From NCBI RefSeq assembly GCF_019703835.1, contig NZ_AP023054.1:558001-622000 (forward strand): 64,000 nucleotides of DNA, read 5' to 3'. Shown piece by piece: positions 38,141 through 46,715 of the stretch (position 1 is the first letter of the stretch; each line of letters starts with the position of its first letter). The notes below the pieces were generated by a model. It was not told the DNA's origin. It saw only the letters and a program-made list of their open reading frames with translations, and did not search any database. This DNA is from Thaumasiovibrio subtropicus (GTDB taxonomy: Bacteria > Pseudomonadota > Gammaproteobacteria > Enterobacterales > Vibrionaceae). Position numbers and translations under genes: made by a program.

Positions 38141-38877
38141 AAAAAGCGTTTGCGTGCTTATGGCTGATGGCGGTGTTGGTGGGATGCAATACCACCGCCA
38201 ATCACAGCGAAGTGGATATTGAGAAAAATGAAGCGATTTTAAAAACCACCAATGATCCGCAAGGCTTAGTCGATTTCTACAAAGCGGAATTGGCGAAACA
38301 GGATGGGCCGCGAGAACGTTATAAACTCGCAGAAGCATACTTAGGTATTGATGATGCAGAATCAGCGCTTTTCTACATGCAGCCTTTGATTGAAGAAGAG
38401 CGTTTGTCTGCCACAGGGTATTACCTCTATGGACGTGCATTAGCGATGCAAGGGGAGTACTTAAAGGCCCGGCATGCCATTTTGGAAGCGATTGTGCGTG
38501 AAGAAGCGATGGCGGAAGCCCACAACTTTTTAGGAGTGTTGGATGCAGAGCAGGGACGGTTTGATGATGCCCGCTCGGCGTTTAATCAGGCCAGAGCCTT
38601 GCTATTTGATGATGTCACTATCAAGAACAATTTGGCAGTGCTGGACATTTATCAACAAGACTATGAATCAGCGTTGAATCGTCTTTTGCCGCTTTGGAGT
38701 AATGGGTTAGGAGACGACCGGATTCGCGCTAACATGTTGTTGGCGATGGCTAAATTAGGGCGATACGATGACTTTCGTGCCCTCGTGGGGAGTGACAGAG
38801 AAGAATTTGCGGTGATCGACTTGTATCAAGCATTGGCAACCAGTCAGCCGAGGAGTGACGGTGATGGCCAAGAGTAG
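38137..38877 (+). CDS. tadD: TPR lipoprotein TadD
   Basis: TadD is a periplasmic lipoprotein with TPR repeats that helps assemble the secretin. The product has 246 residues. The lipobox LVGC puts the lipidated cysteine at residue 17. TPR helices cover about residues 65-215 (AEAHNFLGVLDAEQGRFDDA). Its end overlaps the tadE start by 14 bases. Confidence 0.92.
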   Translation: MKKAFACLWLMAVLVGCNTTANHSEVDIEKNEAILKTTNDPQGLVDFYKAELAKQDGPRERYKLAEAYLGIDDAESALFYMQPLIEEERLSATGYYLYGRALAMQGEYLKARHAILEAIVREEAMAEAHNFLGVLDAEQGRFDDARSAFNQARALLFDDVTIKNNLAVLDIYQQDYESALNRLLPLWSNGLGDDRIRANMLLAMAKLGRYDDFRALVGSDREEFAVIDLYQALATSQPRSDGDGQE

Positions 38878-39367
38878 TCGTGGTGTAAAACGCAGTCGAG
38901 GTGTGGTGTCCATTGAGTTTGCTCTGGGCATTTTCGGCTTTCTGTTGATGTTTCTGTTTTGGGTTGAAGTGAGTTACATGGGGTATGTCTCCTCTGTTGT
39001 TGATCTTGCGATTACTGAAGCGAGTCGAGATGCAAAGAACGCAGAGGAAGAGGATTACAAAGCGAAATTTACTGCGGTCGTTCAAGCAGATAACTCCTTA
39101 TGGGGGAACTTTATCAATATTGATAACCTGTCAATGACGACGCGTTACTACAATAGTGTCAGCGACCTTGCTGTTCCTTGTGAACAAGGTGAGGGCGGTG
39201 ACTGTAATGAAGTGGGCGAAGCGAAGAACTCGTCGCTGGCCATCTATACCTTGGAGTACACCTACAACCCTGTTTTTAACTTGCTGTTTGATCTCTCGAG
39301 TGACATTGGATTGGCCCGTGAAGTCATCGTAATTCAGGAGTATGAGCGCAGTGAATTTAAGCAGTAG
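38864..39367 (+). CDS. tadE: TadE-like pseudopilin
   Basis: A minor pseudopilin of 167 residues. ATG 38864 has AGGAG at an 8-base spacing; a GTG at 38855 in the same frame is less likely. The prepilin-like stretch RGVVSIEFALGIFGFLLM has Gly before the hydrophobic helix and Glu at +5. A globular part with a cysteine pair (CEQGEGGDC) follows. It overlaps tadF by 26 bases. Confidence 0.88.
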   Translation: MAKSSRGVKRSRGVVSIEFALGIFGFLLMFLFWVEVSYMGYVSSVVDLAITEASRDAKNAEEEDYKAKFTAVVQADNSLWGNFINIDNLSMTTRYYNSVSDLAVPCEQGEGGDCNEVGEAKNSSLAIYTLEYTYNPVFNLLFDLSSDIGLAREVIVIQEYERSEFKQ

Positions 39368-39911
39368 ACGTTCTCGGCAAAAAGGCGCTTTTGCGGTTGA
39401 GATGGCACTGGTCGCCAGTGTGATGGTGTTTGTGTTGGCGTTTACAACCGATGTGGTGCTCAATCAGTCACTGAAAGGGAAGCTCGATCGGATGTCTTAT
39501 TCCATGGTGAATATCCTCAAAGAGCGAACGCAACTCTATAACGCGGGTGATGTGTTGGATAGCGATCAGGTCGATGAGCTTTATGATGTCTTGTTGCAGT
39601 CACTGGGTCGCACAGTGGGTGGCTTTGATGCGACCCAGCTTGGCATGTATGTGGAGCAACAAAAGTTCACTGAAGATGATGATCCGATTGAACCACAAGT
39701 GGGCGTGCACCTGTTTAGTCGTGGCACATTAGCCTGCCAGCCCGCGGTTAGTCTGAGACAGCGAGAAAGCTTATCTGTGGTGACGACTTTCGACCGTCGT
39801 GCCACCTTGTACATGGTCACTATTTGCTATCAGGGGAAAAACTGGTTTGGAGAATTGATGGATGAGAACTATGGACTGGTTCGCTCTTACTCCATCATGA
39901 TTGGTCGTTAG
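39342..39911 (+). CDS. tadF: TadF-like pseudopilin
   Basis: A second minor pseudopilin, 189 residues. The leader ends KGAFAVEMALVASVMVFVLAF, the same Gly plus Glu+5 pattern as TadE and Flp. The C-terminal globular region has two cysteines about 40 residues apart. It overlaps tadE by 26 bases, and tadG starts 9 bases after its stop. Confidence 0.87.
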   Translation: MSAVNLSSRRSRQKGAFAVEMALVASVMVFVLAFTTDVVLNQSLKGKLDRMSYSMVNILKERTQLYNAGDVLDSDQVDELYDVLLQSLGRTVGGFDATQLGMYVEQQKFTEDDDPIEPQVGVHLFSRGTLACQPAVSLRQRESLSVVTTFDRRATLYMVTICYQGKNWFGELMDENYGLVRSYSIMIGR

Positions 39912-39920
39912 GAGGCATGG

Positions 39921-41192
39921 ATGGTTAGTTTGCCTTCCCGTGAGCGAGGTACGGCGGCAATTTTGTTTGTCATGCTGGTACCGGCGTTATTTGGCGTGAT
40001 GGCGTTGAGTATTGAAGGTAGTCGATACCTACAAACTCAGGCGAGAATTTCCGATGTTGCAGAGGTGGCAGGGTTAGCGCTGGCTGCACATAACAGCGAG
40101 GACATAGATACTAACGAAGCGATAGTGAAGCAATTTGTGCAAGCGTTAGTGCCGGATGCGCAAGACAGCGTCAATATTGATATTACTCGGCGCGATTGTG
40201 AAGAGATCGCCGGGTGCGGAACACCGGGGGTGTATGATGAAAAAGGCTATCGCTTCAATGAATATGAAGTGTCGATAACCACAACCCACACCAGTTGGTT
40301 TCCGAAAAGTGACACCAACCCGGCTGGCTTTAACGAAAATGTGTCAGTGTCAAGCCAAGCCGTGGCACGTAAGTTCCAAGGTGAAGCGGTTGACGTGATT
40401 TTTGTGTCAGACTTCTCCGGGTCGATGAACTACTCTTGGAACGGGCAAACCAAGATTTCCCGCTTAAAAGAGGTGATCGTGGATGTTGCCGATGAAGTGC
40501 ATCGCTATTCGGCCGATCGTACGGAAGAGAAAAATACCATCGGACTGGTGCCGTTTAATTTCTGGACCACCAAGCCCGGTTCTACCTGCTATCAAACTCA
40601 CCTTATTAGCCAGTATCCAGATTCAGATCCCGAGCGGACTGTCCGTGACTGGGTACAGCACGATCAAACCGTCGCCCAGATGTGGGATACCAAGGATGGT
40701 TGTATCGGTTATACCACCCAATATCAAACCCTCAGCCTGATGGATGACATGAGTAGTTTCGAAAGCGCCGTGAATGCGATGTGGGCAAACAGCGGTACTG
40801 CGTCTTTCGAAGGCTTGATCAGTGCTGCACAGCTCGCTCGAACTGGCGATAATCCGCGTCGTCTCATTGTCATTCTCTCTGACGGTGTCGACTGGGACCC
40901 TTCACCTTGGTATCGGAAGTGGCATATGGAGCAGCTCATTGCCGCTGGTCTATGTGACAATATCCGCAATACGCTCAATGCCGAAGTGACCAGTTATGGT
41001 AAAGAGGTGCAAGCCAAAATCGCCGTGATTGGGCTGGACTATGATGTCGAATCAGACCCCAACCTAGCCAATTGTGCCGGGGAAGATAATGTCTACACAG
41101 CGGAAGATATGGATGCGGTTTATAGCAAGTTGTTGGAACTGATCACTGAGGAAATTGGCCGACTTTACTATCGCAACTATGTGGTGGAATAA
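39921..41192 (+). CDS. tadG: TadG-like protein with von Willebrand A domain
   Basis: A 423-residue protein with an N-terminal membrane segment of the Tad-pilin type (RGTAAILFVMLVPALFGVMA) and a large extracytoplasmic part. From about residue 155 there is a vWA domain with a complete MIDAS DFSGSM (Asp164, Ser166, Ser168) and a later LSDGVDW, so it probably binds a metal and a surface ligand. Cysteines suggest disulfides. AGGAGG precedes the ATG. TadG may act as anchor or tip adhesin; this is inference. Confidence 0.9.
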   Translation: MVSLPSRERGTAAILFVMLVPALFGVMALSIEGSRYLQTQARISDVAEVAGLALAAHNSEDIDTNEAIVKQFVQALVPDAQDSVNIDITRRDCEEIAGCGTPGVYDEKGYRFNEYEVSITTTHTSWFPKSDTNPAGFNENVSVSSQAVARKFQGEAVDVIFVSDFSGSMNYSWNGQTKISRLKEVIVDVADEVHRYSADRTEEKNTIGLVPFNFWTTKPGSTCYQTHLISQYPDSDPERTVRDWVQHDQTVAQMWDTKDGCIGYTTQYQTLSLMDDMSSFESAVNAMWANSGTASFEGLISAAQLARTGDNPRRLIVILSDGVDWDPSPWYRKWHMEQLIAAGLCDNIRNTLNAEVTSYGKEVQAKIAVIGLDYDVESDPNLANCAGEDNVYTAEDMDAVYSKLLELITEEIGRLYYRNYVVE

Positions 41193-41251
41193 GTCTGGTG
41201 GCAAACAATGACAGCGATCTGCCTGCCAAACAGGCGATCAGAGGAACGAGC

Positions 41252-41914
41252 ATGAAACAAATGACGAAATGTTGGTGGGTCGGCCTTGCCATAGGGCTAC
41301 TGAGTGCGTTTTCTGTTCAAGCTGCGCAGATAGACTTTGATTGCCAAGTGGGGCAACAGAGTCATCGTGTGAGTTTGAAAGCGACGTCGTTGCGTCAAGT
41401 GGTGGTGAATGATGGTCATGTGTTGCTGCGTGAGTCTGACATCCCTTTATCGGCATGGCACAGTTACCTACTCGAAGAGCTTGCTGCCGCAGGAGTCGGA
41501 GAGCATTGTGCCCGGGTCGTGTTGGCACACAGTGAAATGTACGTTGAGACCAACGATGATGGTAGCCAAGTCGTCTATGTTTACTTTGATTTTGACAAGG
41601 CGCACCTTACCCCAAGAGCCAAGCAGACCTTGATGGCGCGGATGGCGCTGTTACGTGATGCGGAAATGCTCACTGTCAGTGGCCACACGGATAGTATTGG
41701 AAGCAACGCTTATAACCTTGATTTGGGCATGGCAAGAGCCAAGTCTGTGCAAGCCTTCCTACTCCTCAATGGCGTTGATTCACAGCGGTTGCAGATTGAG
41801 AGCTTTGGTGAAAATGTGCCAGTGATGACAAATCAAGATGCTGCTGGGCGGAGTAAGAATCGTCGAGTAGCGGTGAAGTGGATCATTGCACCACCTCAAA
41901 CCCCATCGATGTGA
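41252..41914 (+). CDS. OmpA-domain protein at the end of the Tad locus
   Basis: A 220-residue exported protein. ATG 41252 with AGAGGAACGAG upstream gives a signal peptide of about 25 residues (ending VQA|A). An N-terminal domain of unknown fold (about 25-110) is followed by an OmpA-type peptidoglycan-binding domain (about 115-215): VYFDFDKAHLTPRAKQTL, SGHTDSIGSNAYNLDLGMAR and SFGENVP. It is 59 bases after tadG on the same strand, so it probably belongs to the locus and may link the pilus machine to peptidoglycan. It overlaps the convergent argO by 19 bases. Confidence 0.82.
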   Translation: MKQMTKCWWVGLAIGLLSAFSVQAAQIDFDCQVGQQSHRVSLKATSLRQVVVNDGHVLLRESDIPLSAWHSYLLEELAAAGVGEHCARVVLAHSEMYVETNDDGSQVVYVYFDFDKAHLTPRAKQTLMARMALLRDAEMLTVSGHTDSIGSNAYNLDLGMARAKSVQAFLLLNGVDSQRLQIESFGENVPVMTNQDAAGRSKNRRVAVKWIIAPPQTPSM

Positions 41915-42525
41915 ACTAAGGTCTTCGCGAGCTGGAAGGCGATAGCCAGCATTACGAAGCCAATCACAATGTCAATGCCCTGCTGAACACGTGGCCGACT
42001 CAACACGTTGGCCATCCGTGCGGCAAGTATTGAGATTCCAAAGAACCATGTGAGAGAGGCGAGCATGGTACCAAGCGCGAAGGCGATGCGGTCGTCATAG
42101 GCATATTTCCCGCCAATGGAACCAAGCACTACTACGGTATCGAGATAGACATGGGGATTGAGTACGGTGACCGCGAATGCAGCGCTAATGACCATTCGAA
42201 ACGTCATCTTACGGCTATCCGTTTCGATGTGATTGCTTTGCGTGTGCCAAGCGCGTCGAAGAGAAGCAAAACCATACAAGGTGAGGAAAGCGATACCGCC
42301 CAAGGTAATGACACTGAGTAATGTGGGGTTTGCGGCGAGTAGCGCTCCTCCACCAAATACACCAGCACTGATAAAGAGGATATCGCAGACACTGCAGATT
42401 GCAGCTACCGAAAGGTGATGTTGTCGCTTAATACCCTGGTTAATGACAAAAGCATTCTGTGCGCCAATCGGAATTATCATACTGGCACCTAGTCCAAACC
42501 CTTGCAGTAAAACCCAAATATTCAT
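41896..42525 (-). CDS. argO: LysE/ArgO family amino acid exporter
   Basis: ArgO exports arginine and canavanine under ArgP control. The product has 209 residues and about six helices. The family start GFGLGASMIIPIGAQNAFVI and the NPHVYLDTVVVLGSIG stretch are both present. It is divergent from argP, its usual regulator. Its 3' end overlaps the Tad-locus OmpA gene. In E. coli argO neighbours mscS; here the Tad locus separates them. Confidence 0.9.
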   Translation of the reverse strand: MNIWVLLQGFGLGASMIIPIGAQNAFVINQGIKRQHHLSVAAICSVCDILFISAGVFGGGALLAANPTLLSVITLGGIAFLTLYGFASLRRAWHTQSNHIETDSRKMTFRMVISAAFAVTVLNPHVYLDTVVVLGSIGGKYAYDDRIAFALGTMLASLTWFFGISILAARMANVLSRPRVQQGIDIVIGFVMLAIAFQLAKTLVHIDGV

Positions 42526-42599
42526 CGTCCTTCCTGCCGTTGCGTTATGTTCCGCTAGCTTAGATTTTGGTGATTGATTAGTGAAGCTAATTATTTTAA

Positions 42600-42618
42600 T
42601 AGCACATTAACAGTGCTA
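42600..42618. promoter_or_regulatory. Inverted repeat in the argO-argP intergenic region
   Basis: TAGCAC (42600-42605) and GTGCTA (42613-42618) are 7 bases apart, in the 129-base divergent region. A LysR-type regulator such as ArgP could bind here. Assignment is by position. Confidence 0.35.
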
Positions 42619-42654
42619 ATGTTTTGACTATGCGATAAGGAGAGATGGTGTGCG

Positions 42655-43560
42655 ATGAGTCATATTGATTATAAGGCGGTTGCGGCGTTAGAAGCGGTAC
42701 TGGCGACGGGTGGATTTGAGTTAGCGGCACAGCGGTTATTCGTCACACAATCGGCGATTTCTCAACGAATTAAGCAATTGGAGCAAGCGGCAGGGGAGCC
42801 TTTGCTGATTCGCAGTAGTCCTCCCGCCGCGACCGATGCGGGGCAACGCTTACTGGGACTTTACCAACAGGTGAAACTACTAGAGCGAGAGTGGTGGCCC
42901 AAAGAAGGTCGTCAGGTCACTGATCTGTCGATTGCCAGTAATCACGATAGTCTGGCAATTTGGTTGCTGCCAGCGTTGCAACCCTTACTGACTCGCCACG
43001 AAGTTGCACTTAATATTGAACTTGCTGATGAAAAAAATACCTTAGATAAGTTACGTCGTGGTGAGGTGATCGCGGCTATCAGTGTTGAGCCTCAACCTAT
43101 CACGGGGTGTAGCGTTGATTATCTAGGGCAACTTCCCTACCGCTGTGTGGCGAGCCCCTCTTTTGTCGCGCGTTACTTTCCCTACGGGTTAACCAGCGAA
43201 GCTATTCGTCATGCTCCTGGCATCGTGTTTGACCAATATGACGAAATGCACCAAGCATTTTTGGCGCACCACTTTGATATTCAACAAGGTGATTGGCGTT
43301 GCCACACACTGCGTTCGCCAGAGGCGTTTATCACTATGGCAACGCTGGATCTTGGCTACGGGATGATCCCAGAAGTGATGATCGAGAGGGAGCTAGCATC
43401 TGGTGAGCTGGTGGATTTGCTCCCCGGACATGGGTTTTGTCGTCACCTTTATTGGCACCGATGGAGCCTACAGCAGGGGATCGTTGCTGAAATGACAGCA
43501 TGCTTGCTCGACGCAGCGCGATCACTGCCCCAGCGCGGATTTGATGAGGGCGTGTATTAA
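42655..43560 (+). CDS. argP: LysR-type regulator ArgP
   Basis: ArgP senses arginine and lysine and activates argO. The product has 301 residues (E. coli 297). The N-terminal winged helix has ELAAQRLFVTQSAISQRIKQ (about 22-41); a periplasmic-binding-fold effector domain follows. It is divergent from argO, which supports ArgP over other LysR members. ATG 42655 follows AGGAGAGATGGTGTGCG. Confidence 0.9.
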   Translation: MSHIDYKAVAALEAVLATGGFELAAQRLFVTQSAISQRIKQLEQAAGEPLLIRSSPPAATDAGQRLLGLYQQVKLLEREWWPKEGRQVTDLSIASNHDSLAIWLLPALQPLLTRHEVALNIELADEKNTLDKLRRGEVIAAISVEPQPITGCSVDYLGQLPYRCVASPSFVARYFPYGLTSEAIRHAPGIVFDQYDEMHQAFLAHHFDIQQGDWRCHTLRSPEAFITMATLDLGYGMIPEVMIERELASGELVDLLPGHGFCRHLYWHRWSLQQGIVAEMTACLLDAARSLPQRGFDEGVY

Positions 43561-43611
43561 GTATGCTCTCGTGTTCACAGATCGTTCCTAAATAGGAAAA
43601 AGGAGAAACAG

Positions 43612-44295
43612 ATGAAAAAAGGGTTGTTACTCGCGAGCGCATTACTGCTTTCACCATTGACGACGGTTGCTGAGCCGAGCTTCCCTCATCTCCAGGTGCA
43701 GGGTTACGGTGAAGTGGCTATGGTGCCTGACAGTGCTTCGTTTAGTGTGGAGGTTCGAAAGTCAGCGAGAACGGCGACAGAGGCAAAGCAACAAGCCGAT
43801 CAAACGGTGAATGCCTTTATCGATCGACTGATGAAAGCGGGGATCGAGCGTGAGGCGATTGAAAGTGCAAATATTTCCCTTTATCCAGAGTATCGCTATG
43901 GTGAAGACCGCCAGCGAGAGCAAGTTGGCTTTTTCGCAAGTCGTATGGTGACGGTACAAGTGGCGGATCTAGAGCAGCTTAACCCGCTGCTCAATGCCGC
44001 GCTCGGAGACGGGGTTGATGCGATCAACCATATTCAAATGAAAGTCAGCAATGAAGCCGTCTATCAAAAGCAGGCTCGCCAACTGGCGATAGCCGATGCG
44101 CAACTTAAAGCGGAAGAGATCGCGAAAGGTTTTAATATGACGGTTGAAGGGGTTTGGCAAATCAATTACCACTCGAGTAATCCAGTGCCAATGACACGTG
44201 GCGTCGCTTATGAAGCCATGGCAGATAGCGGAAGCTATCAGGATACCAAGATTACGACACAGGATACGATTTCTGTGACCTTTAAGCTCAAATAA
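43612..44295 (+). CDS. yggE: SIMPL-domain (DUF541) periplasmic protein YggE
   Basis: A 227-residue exported protein of the SIMPL/DUF541 family, linked to oxidative stress defence in E. coli; the exact role is unclear. A signal peptide of about 20 residues is followed by VQGYGEVAMVPDSASFSVEV and the C-terminal ISVTFKLK typical of the family. AAAGGAGAAAC precedes the ATG. E. coli also has yggE near argP and argO. Confidence 0.92.
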   Translation: MKKGLLLASALLLSPLTTVAEPSFPHLQVQGYGEVAMVPDSASFSVEVRKSARTATEAKQQADQTVNAFIDRLMKAGIEREAIESANISLYPEYRYGEDRQREQVGFFASRMVTVQVADLEQLNPLLNAALGDGVDAINHIQMKVSNEAVYQKQARQLAIADAQLKAEEIAKGFNMTVEGVWQINYHSSNPVPMTRGVAYEAMADSGSYQDTKITTQDTISVTFKLK

Positions 44296-44358
44296 GGTGG
44301 TTGAGGTAAACGAGTTGTCGTGCGACTTGATGTTGTCCTATTTCGGTTAGGCATAGAA

Positions 44359-44385
44359 AAAAGGCTTGCCAGAGGCAAGCCTTTT
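44359..44385. terminator. Bidirectional terminator, yggE / serA
   Basis: AAAAGGCTTGCC (44359-44370) pairs with GGCAAGCCTTTT (44374-44385) around AGA. It serves convergent yggE and serA. Confidence 0.88.
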
Positions 44386-44405
44386 GAGTCTTTCTCTCCG
44401 CATGC

Positions 44406-45635
44406 TTAGTGGAGAATACGAGCGCGGATAGTGCCGTCGATGGCCTTCAACTTATCCAGTGCTTCTTGACTACGCTCGGTTTCCACATCAATCACCACAT
44501 AACCGACTTCAGGACCAGTTTGTAGGTATTGTGCAGCGATGTTGATGCCTTCTTCGGCGAAAATGGTGGTAATTTGATTTAGGATACCAGGTTTGTTCTC
44601 GTGAATATGGAGCAGACGAGAGGTATCTTTATGCTCAGGTAGTGACACTTCTGGTACGTTGACAGCAGAAAGTGTCGAACCATTGTCTGAGTATTTCACC
44701 AGTTTACCAGCCACTTCTAGGCCGATATTTTGTTGTGCTTCTTGGGTTGAACCACCCACGTGCGGGGTGAGAATGACATTGTCAAACTGAGTGAGTGGTG
44801 ATTCGAAGGCTTCTTTGTTGGTCTTTGGCTCAACAGGGAATACATCGATAGCGGCGCCAGCAATGTGTTTGCTTTCAAGTGCACCGCACAAAGCGTCAAT
44901 GTCGACGACAGTACCACGGGCAGCGTTGATAAAGACGGAGCCCGGCTTCATACGAGCAAACTCTTCTGCACCCATCATGTCTTGAGTGCCTGCGGTTTCA
45001 GGGACGTGCAAAGAAATGACGTCACATTTGTTAAGCAGCTCGCTCATTGAGAAGACTTGGGTTGCGTTACCGAGTGATAACTTGTTCTCGATGTCGTAGA
45101 AGTACACGCGCATACCGAGGTTTTCAGCCAAAATACCGAGCTGGGTACCAATGTGACCATAACCAATAATGCCGAGGTTTTTACCACGGGCTTCAAAAGA
45201 GTGATCCGCCGATTTTAACCAACCACCACGGTGTGCCATGGCATTCTTTTCTGGAATACCGCGTAGTAATAGGATGATTTCACCCAATACAAGTTCAGCC
45301 ACAGATCGGGTGTTAGAGAATGGAGCGTTGAAGACCGGAATACCGCGTGCCATTGCTGCTTGCAGATCCACTTGGTTGGTACCAATACAGAAACAGCCAA
45401 CCGCGACCAGCTTTTTCGCATGCTCGAAGACGCTGGCATTAAGGTTAGTACGGGAACGAATACCGACAAAATGGGCATCAGAGATAGCTACCTTTAATTC
45501 TTCATCGGATAAGGAGCCTTTGTGATACTCGATATTACTGTATCCAGCGGCCTTGAAAATTTCTACAGCAGAGGGGTGCACACCTTCCAGTAGGAGAATT
45601 TTGATCTTATCTTTATCGAGAGAAAATTTTGTCAT
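44406..45635 (-). CDS. serA: D-3-phosphoglycerate dehydrogenase
   Basis: SerA carries out the first step of serine synthesis with NAD. The product has 409 residues (E. coli 410). The N-terminal SLDKDKIKILLLEGVHPSAV, the NAD-binding GIIGYGHIGTQLG (about 155-167), the catalytic region LTPHVGGSTQEAQ (about 290-302) and a C-terminal ACT domain for serine feedback (about 335-409) are all visible. It follows rpiA on the same strand but a terminator separates them. Confidence 0.97.
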   Translation of the reverse strand: MTKFSLDKDKIKILLLEGVHPSAVEIFKAAGYSNIEYHKGSLSDEELKVAISDAHFVGIRSRTNLNASVFEHAKKLVAVGCFCIGTNQVDLQAAMARGIPVFNAPFSNTRSVAELVLGEIILLLRGIPEKNAMAHRGGWLKSADHSFEARGKNLGIIGYGHIGTQLGILAENLGMRVYFYDIENKLSLGNATQVFSMSELLNKCDVISLHVPETAGTQDMMGAEEFARMKPGSVFINAARGTVVDIDALCGALESKHIAGAAIDVFPVEPKTNKEAFESPLTQFDNVILTPHVGGSTQEAQQNIGLEVAGKLVKYSDNGSTLSAVNVPEVSLPEHKDTSRLLHIHENKPGILNQITTIFAEEGINIAAQYLQTGPEVGYVVIDVETERSQEALDKLKAIDGTIRARILH

Positions 45636-45741
45636 TGGTCTTCGTCCTTAAAATACATGCTCATATGCGGGGCAATCGACGAACTCAAGCTCTCTTTGTC
45701 GGGGAGTGATCTCTGCAACATATTTATGCAGAAGAGTAGTG

Positions 45742-45757
45742 ACGTTAACGATTGCGT
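45742..45757. promoter_or_regulatory. LacI-family (PurR-like) operator candidate before serA
   Basis: ACGTTAACGATTGCGT matches PurR ACGCAAACGTTTGCGT at 13 of 16 positions. It lies about 105 bases before the serA start. Serine and glycine feed one-carbon units to purines, which would make PurR control sensible; binding is untested. Confidence 0.33.
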
Positions 45758-45816
45758 TCACACAAAATAACAAAGTTTGTGCAAATATGGTAAGAATTTT
45801 ACGGAATAGATAAGAA

Positions 45817-45842
45817 AAAAACGGCGTTTTTACGCCGTTTTT
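45817..45842 (-). terminator. rpiA terminator
   Basis: AAAAACGGCGT (45817-45827) pairs with ACGCCGTTTTT (45832-45842) around TTTT. A second hairpin, AAGATGCA/TGCATCTT (45859-45880), lies between it and the rpiA stop. Confidence 0.85.
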
Positions 45843-45891
45843 GGTAGAAAACTTTCAGAAGATGCAACTGGGTGCATCTTAAGTCTCTGAG

Positions 45892-46551
45892 TTATTTTGA
45901 CTTTTTGATAACACCATCAGGTGCGCCAATCAGTAGAACATCGGCACCACGATCGGCAAATAGCCCGTTGGTGACAACGCCAACGATTGCATTGATTTGC
46001 GTTTCAAGTGCTTTGGCATCAGTAATTTGCATGTTGTGAACATCAAGAATGATATTCCCGTTGTCTGTCACGACACCTTCACGGTAAACCGGGTCACCAC
46101 CTAGCTTCACCAGCTCACGTGCAACGTAAGAGCGTGCCATTGGAATGACTTCAACTGGAAGCGGGAACTTACCCAATACGTCGACTTCTTTTGTGTTGTC
46201 GACAATACAGATGAAAGACTTTGAGATTGCAGCGACAATCTTTTCACGCGTCAGTGCTGCACCGCCGCCTTTAATCATGTCAAATGTTGCGTTGATTTCG
46301 TCTGCACCGTCAACGTAAACATCGAGGCTACTGACTTCGTTAGCATCAAAGATTTCAATGCCCAGCTCTTTTAGGCGTTCAGTTGACGCTTCAGAGCTCG
46401 ATACTGCACCTTTGATTTCATCTTTCTTTGTTGCCAGTGCATCGATGAAGTGGTTCACTGTCGAGCCAGTACCTACACCCACAATGCTTCCAGGTTGGAC
46501 ATACTCTAACGCAGCCCAACCTGCTGCTTTCTTCATTTCGTCTTGCGTCAT
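45892..46551 (-). CDS. rpiA: Ribose-5-phosphate isomerase A
   Basis: RpiA interconverts ribose-5-P and ribulose-5-P. ATG 46551 with AAGGTGATAG upstream gives 219 residues, as in E. coli. The phosphate loop [11 protein letters not shown] (about 27-37), DGADEI (about 81-86) and the catalytic region [11 protein letters not shown] (about 94-104) are present. It works with transketolase, encoded 25 kb away in this window. Confidence 0.97.
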   Translation of the reverse strand: MTQDEMKKAAGWAALEYVQPGSIVGVGTGSTVNHFIDALATKKDEIKGAVSSSEASTERLKELGIEIFDANEVSSLDVYVDGADEINATFDMIKGGGAALTREKIVAAISKSFICIVDNTKEVDVLGKFPLPVEVIPMARSYVARELVKLGGDPVYREGVVTDNGNIILDVHNMQITDAKALETQINAIVGVVTNGLFADRGADVLLIGAPDGVIKKSK

Positions 46552-46715
46552 TTCTATCACCTTCGTTTGGCAGACCACCAGAGTTAGTGTGCGCGATTAT
46601 AACGGAGTGAAACGTTTTCGCCAGCCCTATTCATTGCAAATATCGACCAGATAGCGACGTGTCAGTGATCTTGCACGAATTCGTGAAGTGAGCCGGGCGA
46701 AAGAGGAGGGCGAGG

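Noticed and set aside
30203..41930. Tad locus as a recent mobile island
   Set aside because: No integrase, transposase, tRNA target or flanking direct repeats are visible and codon use resembles the core genes, so recent transfer cannot be supported.
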